Source: Bacillus mesophilus (GTDB lineage Bacteria; Bacillota; Bacilli; Bacillales; SA4). From it: a stretch of DNA of 64,000 nucleotides. The notes under the pieces were generated by a model. The model searched no databases. It was not told where the DNA came from and saw nothing but the letters and a program-made list of their open reading frames with translations. Every line of letters begins with the position of its first letter. The first letter of the stretch is position 1. Positions 10,101-17,887 of the stretch are shown here, piece by piece. Where the stretch lies: the NCBI RefSeq assembly GCF_011008845.1, contig NZ_JAAIWM010000006.1, positions 174,832-238,831 on the forward strand, in the 5' to 3' direction. The translations under genes and the position numbers were made by a program.

Positions 10101-10376
10101 AATGGAATTCTAGCAGAGAGTATTCCGAATCCGAAGGAATCGTTAGAACAGCTTTGGAAGGATGGCAAAGTTGGAGTCGTGCTTAATATCCCAACACAGG
10201 GAAGAAATGAAGGAAAGCTCGGGTATTTCATTCGGGAGTTATCAACGCGCTACCAAATCCCATGCTTTACTAGTCTAGATACATTCAAAAGGGTTATGAA
10301 GCTAAATCCAGAACAAAACATACAAGTAAAATCGATTCAAGAATATGTTAGCAAGGCAGAAAAAATAAGTATTTAG
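7152..10376 (+). CDS. carB: Arginine-specific carbamoyl-phosphate synthase, large subunit
   Basis: CarB makes carbamoyl phosphate from bicarbonate, ammonia and two ATP. The 1074 residues show the expected duplicated layout: two synthetase halves, each with a pre-ATP-grasp GSGPI(V/R)IGQ motif (near residues 10 and 561) and an ATP-grasp domain with EVNPR(V/S)SRSS/T loops, followed by a short MGS-type allosteric domain from about residue 930 (FNMMATEGTAAFLNENGI). Start and end overlap or closely adjoin carA and argF. It is somewhat longer than the roughly 1030-residue arginine-specific B. subtilis enzyme. Open frames on the opposite strand within it are shadows. Confidence 0.96.
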   Translation: MPLNKSLKKVLVIGSGPIVIGQAAEFDYAGTQACLALKEEGIQVILVNNNPATIMTDSEIADQVYMEPLTVPSLEEIIKREKPDGMIGTLGGQTGLNLTVQLYEQNILQKYNVELLGTSVDSIQKGEDREKFRNLMIEIGEPIPESSIIHSYEEGVQFVKQIGYPVIIRPAYTLGGAGGGFAYNDQDLEIYLKKGLKASPIHQVLVERSIKGWKEVEYEVMRDENDTCIIVCNMENMDPVGVHTGDSIVVAPSQTLTDVQYQMLRNSSLKVIRALEIVGGCNIQFALDPHSNQYHIIEVNPRVSRSSALASKATGYPIARMAAKCAIGYHLDELLNPITGSTYASFEPALDYIVVKLPRFPFDKFSEADRSLGTQMKATGEVMAIDRSFEGALNKAIRSLEMNVCGLKMSSLENLSDSELLALVTEATDLRLFALAEAMWQGKTIEDIHGLTSIDPWFLEKLLVIVNLEKQLSSYSFDEVPLDLLKEAKRKNIGDQRLSQIFSIPEKIIRQKLKVINWKPSYKLVDTCAAEFDAVTPYYYSTWQGSDEVQLTSTKQKILVIGSGPIRIGQGVEFDYCSVHAALAVKKKGYEAIVINNNPETVSTDYSVADRLYFEPLATEDVLHVIEKEKVDGVLIQFGGQTAINLAQSLQEEGVMLLGTSVESIDALEDRKQFYEVLQKLEIPHIKGETVTAADQLIQQANELGYPVLVRPSYVIGGQSMYIFHQEQDLISYISRLLASGNDRIWPLLVDSYIPGLECEVDVISDGKDIVIPGIFEHIEKAGVHSGDSVTIFPPISLSDNIKETLIDYAKRISTSCSIIGMMNIQFVISTNIVYVLEVNPRSSRTVPIMSKVTGIPMVEWATNVQLGDSLKGLSNETGLLQEPSYYSVKAPVFSATKLKGVDHILSPEMKSTGEVLGLGYTVEEAMKKAVWFDDKQHHITNKMIFCSISETAKQESIEILKELADNSFNMMATEGTAAFLNENGILAESIPNPKESLEQLWKDGKVGVVLNIPTQGRNEGKLGYFIRELSTRYQIPCFTSLDTFKRVMKLNPEQNIQVKSIQEYVSKAEKISI

Positions 10377-10389
10377 AAGGGTGGAAATT

Positions 10390-11361
10390 ATGTTAAATAA
10401 AGTGAAATGGCAGCCAGAATGGGTCGGAACAAAAATGAGTCAGAAGGACTTTTTAACCATTGAGCAGTGTACACCAAATGAAGTCATGTCCTTACTTACA
10501 GATGCACTTCATATGAAAAAGCTACAAAAACAAGGAATTCCACATCCTTATTTAAGTGGTAAGGTGTTAGGATTAATTTTTGAAAAGTCTTCAACAAGAA
10601 CTAGGGTTTCTTTTGAGGTGGGGATGCTTCAACTAGGAGGTCATGCGATCTTCCTTAGTTCAAAGGACATTCAGCTGGGTAGAGGTGAAACGGCATCTGA
10701 CACGGCAAAGGTGCTATCAAGATATGTAGACGGTCTTATGATACGAACATTTAGTCATTCTTCTATTGAAGAATTTTCTCAAAATGCAACAGTGCCGGTT
10801 ATTAACGGGTTAACCGACCTTCACCATCCATGCCAGGTACTTGCAGATTTATTAACGGTATTGGAACATAAAGGGAAGCTAAACGGATTAAAAATGTGTT
10901 ATGTTGGAGACGGAAACAATAATATGGCGCATTCACTCATTGAGGGGGCCGTCAAAGTTGGCATGCATATTAGTGTAGCATCTCCAGTAGGCTATGAACC
11001 GAATGCTGATATATTATATCAAGCAAAATTAGATGCCGAGCACACAGGAGGATCCGTAACCGTCACGTCAAATCCAGTTGAAGCTGCTAAAGCTGCGGAC
11101 GTAATTGTGACCGATGTTTGGACATCGATGGGAATGGAGTCAGAGCAAGAAGAGAGACTGAAGGCATTTCAACCATTTCAGGTCAATCTAGAGCTTTGTG
11201 AACATGCGAAAAAAGATTATATTTTCTTACATTGCTTACCTGCTCATCGTGGTGAGGAAGTAACGGCTGACATTATTGATGGTCCACATTCTGTTGTTTT
11301 TGATGAAGCTGAAAACCGCTTACATGCACAAAAAGCAATCTTAAAAGCATTAATGGATTAA
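10390..11361 (+). CDS. argF: Ornithine carbamoyltransferase
   Basis: ArgF joins carbamoyl phosphate and ornithine to make citrulline. The 323-residue protein has the carbamoyl-phosphate loop KSSTRTRVSFE, the substrate motif HPCQVLADLLT and the ornithine-site motif FLHCLPAHRGEEV, all hallmarks of OTCases rather than ATCases. The ATG at 10390 has AGAAGGG eight bases upstream; a GTG nine bases earlier overlaps the site. Another ATG at 10435 would match shorter family members, so the first 15 residues are uncertain. It is the last gene of the carbamoyl-phosphate/ornithine operon; no terminator hairpin was seen before argG, so readthrough is possible. Confidence 0.95.
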   Translation: MLNKVKWQPEWVGTKMSQKDFLTIEQCTPNEVMSLLTDALHMKKLQKQGIPHPYLSGKVLGLIFEKSSTRTRVSFEVGMLQLGGHAIFLSSKDIQLGRGETASDTAKVLSRYVDGLMIRTFSHSSIEEFSQNATVPVINGLTDLHHPCQVLADLLTVLEHKGKLNGLKMCYVGDGNNNMAHSLIEGAVKVGMHISVASPVGYEPNADILYQAKLDAEHTGGSVTVTSNPVEAAKAADVIVTDVWTSMGMESEQEERLKAFQPFQVNLELCEHAKKDYIFLHCLPAHRGEEVTADIIDGPHSVVFDEAENRLHAQKAILKALMD

Positions 11362-11387
11362 AAAGGTAAAATTTTTTTCGTGCAAAA

Positions 11388-11421
11388 TGTATAAAAATAC
11401 ATTATTATAAATATTAATTCA
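11388..11421 (+). promoter_or_regulatory. Putative tandem ArgR/AhrC boxes before argG
   Basis: Two 14-bp sites stand in the argF-argG gap. TGTATAAAAATACA (11388-11401) is an almost perfect dyad, and TAAATATTAATTCA (11408-11421) matches the ARG-box consensus TGAAT-N4-ATTCA with one mismatch. Their centres are 20 bp apart, about two helical turns, as expected for binding of an ArgR hexamer to adjacent boxes. A promoter for argG is not clear. The assignment is inference from motif and context. Confidence 0.6.
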
Positions 11422-11447
11422 TTAAAAGCATTTAGGGGGATTAAAAA

Positions 11448-12665
11448 ATGGCAAAAGATAAAATCGTTTTAGCATATTCAGGAGGTCTAGATACTTCTGT
11501 TTCTATAAAGTGGCTTCAAGAGAAATATGGTTATGATGTCATTGCATTAGGTCTTGATGTGGGTGAAGGTAAGGATCTAGAAACTGTAAAAAATAAAGCA
11601 CTTCAAGTGGGTGCGATTAAAGCATACATGATTGATGCAAAGGCATTATTAGCGAGCGAATATATTGCTCCAGCTTTAAAGGCAAATTGCTTATATGAAG
11701 GTAAGTATCCCTTATCATCAGCTTTATCTCGTCCGCTTATTGCAAAGCTACTTGTAGAAGTTGCTGAAAAAGAAGGTGCGGTTGCAGTAGCTCATGGTTG
11801 TACAGGTAAAGGAAATGACCAAGTTCGTTTTGAAGTGTCGATTCAAGCATTAAATCCAGACCTTAAGGTGGTTGCACCAGTTCGTGAGTGGGGCATGACA
11901 AGAGATGAGGAAATTGCTTATGCTGCGGAGAAGGGTATTCCCATTCCTGTAGATTTAGATAATCCATTTTCTATAGATGCAAATATTTGGGGGCGTGCTT
12001 GTGAGGCTGGTGTTCTTGAAGATCCTTGGGCAGAGGCACCAGAGGCTGCATACGATTGGACGAATCCGATTAACCTTACACCGGATGAAGCCGAATATGT
12101 GGAAGTTGAGTTTGTAAAGGGACTTCCAGTAGCATTAAACGGAAAAGAAATGAACTTTGTTGCCCTTATTGAAGAGCTTAATGAACTAGGCGGAAAACAT
12201 GGAGTTGGAAGAATTGATCATATCGAAAACCGCTTGGTTGGAATTAAGTCTCGTGAAGTGTATGAAAATCCAGGAGCATTAATTTTAATCAATGCTCATA
12301 AGGAACTAGAGTTTTTAACTTTACCACGTGAAATTACTCAGTTTAAAACGTCAGTAGAGCAACAAATGACTAAATTGATCTACGACGGTCTTTGGTATTC
12401 ACCGTTACGAAATGCTTTGGAGGCATTTGTTGATGAGACACAGCAAGTGGTTTCAGGGACAATCAAAGTGAAGCTGCATAAAGGAACGCACACAGTTGTT
12501 GGTCGTAAATCTCCTCATAGCTTATATAATGAAGAGCTTGCTACCTATTCAAAGGGAGATGCTTTCGATCACAACGCTGCTGTTGGTTTCATTAAACTGT
12601 GGGGCTTAACAACTAAGGTTTACTCTCAAGTGAATGCAAAGGACACCGAATCCATTTCACAATAA
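11448..12665 (+). CDS. argG: Argininosuccinate synthase
   Basis: ArgG condenses citrulline and aspartate with ATP to argininosuccinate. The 405-residue protein begins with the PP-loop [16 protein letters not shown], then shows [14 protein letters not shown] and the [13 protein letters not shown] segment of the family. The ATG has a strong AGGGGG site. A Rho-independent terminator follows at once, so argG and argH are not simply one transcript despite adjacency. In B. subtilis argGH lies away from argC-F; here the whole pathway is contiguous. Confidence 0.96.
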   Translation: MAKDKIVLAYSGGLDTSVSIKWLQEKYGYDVIALGLDVGEGKDLETVKNKALQVGAIKAYMIDAKALLASEYIAPALKANCLYEGKYPLSSALSRPLIAKLLVEVAEKEGAVAVAHGCTGKGNDQVRFEVSIQALNPDLKVVAPVREWGMTRDEEIAYAAEKGIPIPVDLDNPFSIDANIWGRACEAGVLEDPWAEAPEAAYDWTNPINLTPDEAEYVEVEFVKGLPVALNGKEMNFVALIEELNELGGKHGVGRIDHIENRLVGIKSREVYENPGALILINAHKELEFLTLPREITQFKTSVEQQMTKLIYDGLWYSPLRNALEAFVDETQQVVSGTIKVKLHKGTHTVVGRKSPHSLYNEELATYSKGDAFDHNAAVGFIKLWGLTTKVYSQVNAKDTESISQ

Positions 12666-12667
12666 TC

Positions 12668-12702
12668 TTAAAAGAAGAGAGGGAGAGCCCTCTTCTTTTA
12701 AG
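12668..12702 (+). terminator. Terminator after argG
   Basis: TAAAAGAAGAG and CTCTTCTTTTA form an 11-bp stem directly after the argG stop, with flanking A/T runs. It would end argG transcription before the repeat array. Confidence 0.8.
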
Positions 12703-12730
12703 ACTTTTTCCATGACTGGAGATAAGAGCT

Positions 12731-12925
12731 CGCAAGTAATTGGGTTAATTTCGCAAGAATAAATAATGAATTTGCAAGTAAATACATCGTTTCGCAAGTA
12801 AAGGAGTTACTTTCGCAGATAAAAATAGGATTCGCAAGTAATGAGGTTAGTTCCGCAAGAAATAAAGGAAATTCGGAAATAAAATCTCGAACTCGTAAAC
12901 ATAACTCTTTAATGATAATGCAAGT
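12731..12925. repeat. Array of degenerate units with CGCAAGTAA core, 19-21 bp spacing
   Basis: The argG-argH gap contains nine successive units beginning CGCAAG or a close variant at 12731, 12752, 12773, 12793, 12814, 12833, 12854, 12874 and 12894, with a possible tenth at 12920. Spacings are 21, 21, 20, 21, 19, 21, 20 and 20 bp. The approximate consensus is TTCGCAAGTAA followed by about ten variable, A/T-rich bases. The spacing is near two turns of B-DNA. The units are too short and too diverged to be a CRISPR array. The opposite-strand open frame here stays open because the period is close to seven codons and is not taken as a gene. Confidence 0.85.
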
Positions 12926-12965
12926 GAAAAATAAGAATGGGTCGTAGTAAAAAGGGGGAATGGAA

Positions 12966-14342
12966 TTGTCTAAGCTTTGGGGCGGACGGTTCACAAAAGA
13001 AACAAATAAACTGGTTGAAGAATTCACTGCTTCTATAAACTTTGACCAAAAGCTAGCACTAGAGGATATAGAAGGAAGCTTGGCACACGTTCAAATGCTA
13101 GGTGAATGTAACATCATTCCGTTAGAAGATGTGGAAAAGATTAAAAATGGATTGTTAACAATCAAACAAAAAATTGAAGCGGGAACAATGAAATATTCTG
13201 TTCAACATGAAGATATTCATATGAACATTGAAAAGCTTTTAATAGATACAATCGGTCCCGTTGGAGGAAAGCTTCATACCGGAAGAAGCAGAAACGACCA
13301 GGTGGCAACGGATATGCATTTGTATGCAAAGCGTAAAACAAAAGAACTGATTTTACTTATAGATGCTGTACAAACTGCAATTCTAAATCAAGCAAAAGAT
13401 CATGTTCATACGATGATCCCAGGTTATACACACTTACAGCGTGCACAACCAGTGTCATTTGCTCACCATTTGTTGGCATACTTTTGGATGTTTCAGCGCG
13501 ACAAGGAGCGTTTTCAGGATAGCCTGAAACGGGTGAACTGGTCTCCATTGGGAGCGGGTGCACTAGCCGGAACGACTTTTCCCATTAATCGTGAAAGAGT
13601 GGCTGAGTTGCTAGGTTTTGAGATGGTATATCCTAATAGTATGGATGCGGTGAGTGATAGAGATTTCATCGTTGAATTACTTTCGATCTCCTCTTTATTG
13701 ATGACTCATATTTCTAGACTGTCAGAGGAACTTGTCATCTGGTCTAGTCAGGAATTTCAGTTTATAGAGCTAGATGATTCATTCTGTACAGGTTCAAGTA
13801 TTATGCCGCAAAAGAAGAATCCAGATGTGCCAGAGCTTTTACGTGCAAAAACAGGGAGAGTTTATGGCAATCTAATGGGATTATTAACCGTCTTAAAGGG
13901 TCTACCATTAGCTTATAACAAGGATATGCAAGAGGATAAAGAAGGGATGTTCGACACGGTTGAAACCCTAGAAGGATCCTTGCAGCTACTAGCACCTATG
14001 ATTGAAACGATGATTGTTAAAAAAGAAACAATGAGAAGTGCGGTTAATCAAGATTTCTCCAATGCAACAGATATTGCTGATTATTTAGTTACAAAGGGAA
14101 TTGCATTTAGAGATGCACATGAAGTAATCGGGAAAATCGTGTTATATGCAATCGGCGAAAAGAAGTATTTACTAGCTCTAACGTTAGAAGAGTATAAGAG
14201 TTTTAGTCCTTTATTTGAAGAAGACATTTTCGAAGTGCTATCGCATGAACATGTGGTTGCTGCACGAAAAAGCTATGGTGGAACTGCGCCAAGTCAGGTA
14301 GAAAACCAGATTAAGCTCGCTGAAAAACATGTACTACGCTAA
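12966..14342 (+). CDS. argH: Argininosuccinate lyase
   Basis: ArgH splits argininosuccinate into arginine and fumarate. The 458-residue protein is a fumarase/aspartase-superfamily member with [27 protein letters not shown] ([15 protein letters not shown]) and the signature [13 protein letters not shown] prefer the TTG at 12966, giving MSKLWGGRF as in other ArgH proteins, because the GGGGG site is 8 nt away; the ATG at 12960 is only about 2 nt from it. The repeat array forms its upstream region, so the array may contain or affect its promoter. It completes the arginine pathway in this locus. Confidence 0.95.
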   Translation: MSKLWGGRFTKETNKLVEEFTASINFDQKLALEDIEGSLAHVQMLGECNIIPLEDVEKIKNGLLTIKQKIEAGTMKYSVQHEDIHMNIEKLLIDTIGPVGGKLHTGRSRNDQVATDMHLYAKRKTKELILLIDAVQTAILNQAKDHVHTMIPGYTHLQRAQPVSFAHHLLAYFWMFQRDKERFQDSLKRVNWSPLGAGALAGTTFPINRERVAELLGFEMVYPNSMDAVSDRDFIVELLSISSLLMTHISRLSEELVIWSSQEFQFIELDDSFCTGSSIMPQKKNPDVPELLRAKTGRVYGNLMGLLTVLKGLPLAYNKDMQEDKEGMFDTVETLEGSLQLLAPMIETMIVKKETMRSAVNQDFSNATDIADYLVTKGIAFRDAHEVIGKIVLYAIGEKKYLLALTLEEYKSFSPLFEEDIFEVLSHEHVVAARKSYGGTAPSQVENQIKLAEKHVLR

Positions 14343-14401
14343 ATTATAATAAATAAAAATCATTACAATACGAAACAATAAAATTGGTGGATATAAAAAA
14401 T

Positions 14402-14438
14402 TGTATTATTATACCTAAAACAAGTTTAGTGTTATAAT
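14402..14438 (+). promoter_or_regulatory. Probable promoter and ArgR-like box before the amino-acid transporter
   Basis: A 14-bp dyad TGTATTATTATACC (14402-14415) resembles the box before argG and lies just upstream of a TATAAT -10 hexamer (14433-14438). No good -35 hexamer is visible at the right distance. The position would suit repression by arginine. Inference from motif and context. Confidence 0.5.
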
Positions 14439-14479
14439 CAATTATCTAGAATTTTCAAAATATTGAGGGGGCAACAAAA

Positions 14480-15310
14480 ATGAAAGTAAATAAAAAATCA
14501 TTATTAGCTATGCTTGCTATGATGTTTATGTTAGTTCTTGCAGCATGTGGAACTGGAGAAACTGGTACGGGCGGTGAGGCAGAAGAGGGAACAGAGGAAG
14601 CAAAGAAGTCACTAATAGTCGGTACTGATGCAGCATTTGCTCCATTCGAGTATATGGACAAGGGTGAAATCGTTGGATTTGATGTGGATTTTTTAACGGC
14701 TGTGATGGAAGAAGCAGGCTATGAGTTCGAACTAAACAATATTGGCTGGGATCCATTATTTGCATCTGTACAAGGTGAGGAAATTGACTTAGCGATTTCA
14801 GGTATTACAATTAACGATGATCGTAAGCAAACATATGATTTCTCAACTCCTTATTTCCAATCTACTCATATGATTGTTTTTAACGAGGGCGCAGGAATTA
14901 CAAGTGCAAAAGATCTTGAGGGTAAAAGAATTGGTGTTCAAAACGGAACGACAGGTCAATCAGCTGCTGAAAAAATTGTTGGTGCAAACAATGCCAATAT
15001 CTCAAAGTATGAAACAACCGCAGTCGCATTTATGGCACTAGCTAATGGTGATGTAGAAGTGGTTGTTACGGATAATGTTGTAGCAAATGAGTATGTGAAA
15101 AATAACCCAGATGCAAAGGTTGAAGCGATTGAAGATCCTGAAAACTTTGATTCTGAGTACTATGGCTTAATGTTCCCTAAGGGCAGTGAGCTAAAAGCTG
15201 AATTTGATGCTGCTATCAAAACAGTTATAGAGAACGGGACATACACAGAAATCTATAAAAAATGGTTTGGTACAGAGCCAAACGTAGATGAACTATTAGC
15301 CGCTGAATAA
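14480..15310 (+). CDS. artP: Amino-acid (probably arginine) ABC transporter, substrate-binding lipoprotein
   Basis: A 276-residue type-II signal-peptide protein: the lipobox LVLAAC puts the lipidated Cys at residue 23, followed by an acidic linker rich in Gly, Thr and Glu. The rest is a periplasmic-binding-protein family 3 domain (VGTDAAFAPFEYMD, GFDVDFLTAV, ISGITINDDRKQTYDFS). It would capture polar amino acids outside the membrane. The arginine assignment rests on its position beside argGH and on the shared dyad upstream. Related systems import cystine, glutamine or other polar amino acids, so the substrate is not proven. A hairpin follows before the permease gene. Confidence 0.85.
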   Translation: MKVNKKSLLAMLAMMFMLVLAACGTGETGTGGEAEEGTEEAKKSLIVGTDAAFAPFEYMDKGEIVGFDVDFLTAVMEEAGYEFELNNIGWDPLFASVQGEEIDLAISGITINDDRKQTYDFSTPYFQSTHMIVFNEGAGITSAKDLEGKRIGVQNGTTGQSAAEKIVGANNANISKYETTAVAFMALANGDVEVVVTDNVVANEYVKNNPDAKVEAIEDPENFDSEYYGLMFPKGSELKAEFDAAIKTVIENGTYTEIYKKWFGTEPNVDELLAAE

Positions 15311-15320
15311 TTAAAAGTTG

Positions 15321-15350
15321 GCGTAACGTGCAGACGTTGCGCTTCTTTTT
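15321..15350 (+). terminator. Hairpin between binding-protein and permease genes
   Basis: GCGTAACGT and ACGTTGCGC form a 9-bp stem (one G-T pair) with loop GCAG, followed by CTTCTTTTT. As an intrinsic or partial terminator it would make the binding protein more abundant than the membrane components. Confidence 0.7.
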
Positions 15351-15414
15351 ATGAAGAATGAGGATTACTCATTTGTACATGATATAAAGAAAGATTGATT
15401 TAAGGGGGCCGACC

Positions 15415-16071
15415 ATGGATTTTAATTTTAATATCGTTATAGAATATCTCCCTTTCTTCTTAAAGGGAACAATGTGGACAATCTTACTGTCTCTGCTGGG
15501 TATTTTAATTGGGACAATCTTAGGATTATTAATTGGCTTAGGAAAAATGTCATCCATAGCAATTATTCGATTACCTTTTATCTGGTATATTAACCTATTT
15601 AGAGGAACACCGTTTTTCGTTCAAATCTTACTAATACATTTTGGGCTTATGCCTATTTTTATGTCTCCTGTTAACCCGATTGCAACAGGTGTCGTAGCAT
15701 TATCTCTGAATGCAGCAGCCTATATTGCTGAGATTTTTAGAGCTGGTATTCAGTCTATTGATAAAGGTCAGATGGAAGCCGCAAGATCTCTAGGTATGAC
15801 TCATATCCAAGCAATGAGGAATGTTATTTTACCTCAGGCTGTAAAACGAATGATTCCTCCACTTGGAAATGAATTTATTGTTTTATTAAAAGAATCTTCA
15901 CTATTGGCGATTATTGCTGCTCCTGAATTAATGTACTGGGGACGTGCGGCACAAGGACAGTATTACCGTGTATGGGAACCATACTTGACGGTAGCCTTGA
16001 TTTACTTAATACTAACACTTTCCTTAACGTATCTATTGAATTATATGGAAAGGAGGCTTAATACCCAATGA
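15415..16071 (+). CDS. artQ: Amino-acid ABC transporter, permease
   Basis: A 218-residue HisM/GlnP-type inner-membrane permease. Hydrophobic segments lie near residues 15-40, 50-75, 80-105, 145-165 and 185-210, and the EAA loop that contacts the ATPase is seen as [30 protein letters not shown]. The start has an AGGGGG site. Its last bases overlap the ATPase gene by an ATGA-type junction, so the two are translationally coupled. As only one permease gene is present it should work as a homodimer. Confidence 0.9.
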   Translation: MDFNFNIVIEYLPFFLKGTMWTILLSLLGILIGTILGLLIGLGKMSSIAIIRLPFIWYINLFRGTPFFVQILLIHFGLMPIFMSPVNPIATGVVALSLNAAAYIAEIFRAGIQSIDKGQMEAARSLGMTHIQAMRNVILPQAVKRMIPPLGNEFIVLLKESSLLAIIAAPELMYWGRAAQGQYYRVWEPYLTVALIYLILTLSLTYLLNYMERRLNTQ

Positions 16072-16790
16072 TTAAAGTAAAAGGATTAAAAAAATCATTT
16101 GGACCATTAGAAGTATTGAAGGATATCAATGCAGAAGTGAAATCACAAGAAGTTGTAGTTGTAATCGGTCCTTCTGGATCTGGTAAATCCACATTTTTGA
16201 GGTGTTTAAATCTCCTTGAATCTGTTACAGGTGGACATGTCATGATAGATGGTGTCGACCTCACAGACCCTAAAACGAATATTAATGAAGTACGAACAGA
16301 AGTAGGAATGGTATTTCAACAATTTAACCTATTTCCTCATAAGACGGTATTAGAAAATATAACGATGGCACCAATGAACGTACGTAAAGTTAATAAACAG
16401 GATGCAGAAGCTAAAGCAATGGAGCTACTAAACAAAGTAGGTTTAGCGGACAAAGCAAAGGTTTACCCTGACTCATTATCAGGTGGTCAAAAGCAACGTG
16501 TAGCCATTGCGAGAGCACTTGCAATGGAGCCGAAAATCATGCTATTTGACGAGCCGACCTCTGCTCTTGACCCTGAAATGGTTGGAGAGGTTCTGGAGGT
16601 TATGAAGAACCTAGCTAAAGAGGGAATGACCATGGTAGTCGTAACGCATGAAATGGGCTTTGCTCGTGAAGTCGGCGATCGCGTGATTTTTATGGACGGT
16701 GGCTATATTGTGGAAGAAAATGTACCTTCAGAGCTATTTGGTAATCCTCAAAATGAGCGTACTAAGGCATTTTTAAGTAAAGTTCTTTAA
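16068..16790 (+). CDS. artR: Amino-acid ABC transporter, ATP-binding protein
   Basis: A 240-residue polar-amino-acid ABC ATPase. Walker [11 protein letters not shown]-loop [11 protein letters not shown], signature LSGGQKQR, Walker [13 protein letters not shown] and the switch His in VVTHEMGFA are all intact. It would energise uptake through ArtQ at the inner face of the membrane. It follows the permease with a 4-base overlap and is followed by a terminator, closing the cluster. The family is clear; arginine specificity is inferred from the neighbourhood. Confidence 0.92.
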   Translation: MIKVKGLKKSFGPLEVLKDINAEVKSQEVVVVIGPSGSGKSTFLRCLNLLESVTGGHVMIDGVDLTDPKTNINEVRTEVGMVFQQFNLFPHKTVLENITMAPMNVRKVNKQDAEAKAMELLNKVGLADKAKVYPDSLSGGQKQRVAIARALAMEPKIMLFDEPTSALDPEMVGEVLEVMKNLAKEGMTMVVVTHEMGFAREVGDRVIFMDGGYIVEENVPSELFGNPQNERTKAFLSKVL

Positions 16791-16800
16791 TAAATAGACA

Positions 16801-16833
16801 ACCGTAGGATAATCTTGCTCCTGCGGTTTTTTG
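16801..16833 (+). terminator. Terminator after the amino-acid transporter
   Basis: ACCGTAGGA and TCCTGCGGT form a 9-bp stem (one G-T pair) followed by a T run. Confidence 0.8.
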
Positions 16834-17053
16834 TTTTGTATGGATATCAACGGAAACCTCGTTTTTTCAGCGAAAGGGGACATATATCATTAATGTCCTA
16901 TTTGTAAAGGCTGGTAAATGAATAGACGGCGAAGCTTACACATTTATCGATAATATGGAAAAGAGTCTACGTTGTATCAATAGAGAATATTCTTGACCGA
17001 CTTCTGCTTTTATGTAAGTAATAAGATTAGTCCTAATATAGGGAGTGTTGAAT

Positions 17054-17863
17054 ATGAACCCATTTGTTTTTGCATGTATTGCTCCACATGGCGGTGAAAT
17101 AATCCCCGAACTTCAGGGAATCCAGCCGTTACGAATGGATGCTACGAGAGAGAGTATGATTCGTCTTGGAAAAGAGATGGAAAAGGCAAAACCTGATACA
17201 ATTATTGTCTTAACGCCTCATGGAACCAGAATAAATGGGCAGTTCGCGATTACTGATTCAGAAAGAATGCTAGGAGTTGTGGAAGAAAACGAGGCATCAT
17301 TCCGAATGGAACGTAAGGTTGATCGAGAACTAGCTACTGAACTTGGTAAACACGCAGAGCAATTCGGTTTACCAGTTGGGCTCATTAACTATGCGACAAG
17401 TGCAGGACCATTCTCTTGTCTTCCACTAGATTGGGGCGCGATTGTCCCACTTCGATTTATGCCAAAGGTTCCAGTTGTTGTGATCACTCCTTCCAGAGAT
17501 TTATCTTTTGAAAAGCATGTTGAATTTGGACAAATGATTAGAGAAGTTGTTAAACATTCAAGCAAACGTATTGGCTTAATAGCTAGTTGTGACTGGTCGC
17601 ATGCTCATGATGAGGCAGGTCCTTATGGATTTCATGAAGATGCTAAAAAGCTTGATTCTGAAGTAGTAGATTTGATTAAAGAGAATTGCTTGGAAGAGAT
17701 GGCTTACTTTGATGCAACATACATAGAAAATGCTAAGCCAGATGGTATTTGGCAATCCTTAATATTAGCAGGTGCAATTCCGAAAGAGGAGCGTAAATCA
17801 GAATTTCTATCATATGAAGCTCCGACATATTTTGGATTAATTTGTTCAGCTTATTTTCAATAA
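17054..17863 (+). CDS. LigB-like class III extradiol dioxygenase-family protein
   Basis: A 269-residue protein of the extradiol dioxygenase subunit B/MEMO superfamily. It starts with the conserved CIAPHGGEIIPEL, where the His is a likely iron ligand, and has VLTPHGTR and SCDWSHAHDEAGPYGF with further candidate metal-ligand His residues. Members include aromatic-ring dioxygenases but also uncharacterised proteins, so the substrate is unknown. The ATG is 9 nt after GGGAG; in-frame GTG and TTG codons upstream overlap that site. It is followed after 24 bases by pepV in the same direction and may be cotranscribed; there is no obvious functional link. Confidence 0.8.
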   Translation: MNPFVFACIAPHGGEIIPELQGIQPLRMDATRESMIRLGKEMEKAKPDTIIVLTPHGTRINGQFAITDSERMLGVVEENEASFRMERKVDRELATELGKHAEQFGLPVGLINYATSAGPFSCLPLDWGAIVPLRFMPKVPVVVITPSRDLSFEKHVEFGQMIREVVKHSSKRIGLIASCDWSHAHDEAGPYGFHEDAKKLDSEVVDLIKENCLEEMAYFDATYIENAKPDGIWQSLILAGAIPKEERKSEFLSYEAPTYFGLICSAYFQ

Positions 17864-17887
17864 CATAGAATAGAAGAGGTGACTAGA

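Noticed and set aside
12731..12925. Possible CRISPR array
   Set aside because: Units are 19-21 bp in total with a 6-9 base core, no constant repeat of 23 bases or more, no spacers of fixed length, and no cas genes.
12698..13027. 109-codon minus-strand open frame in the argG-argH gap
   Set aside because: The frame is kept open by the repeat period near 21 bp (seven codons), its translation has a heptad-like artefact, it overlaps argH, and no start site is seen.
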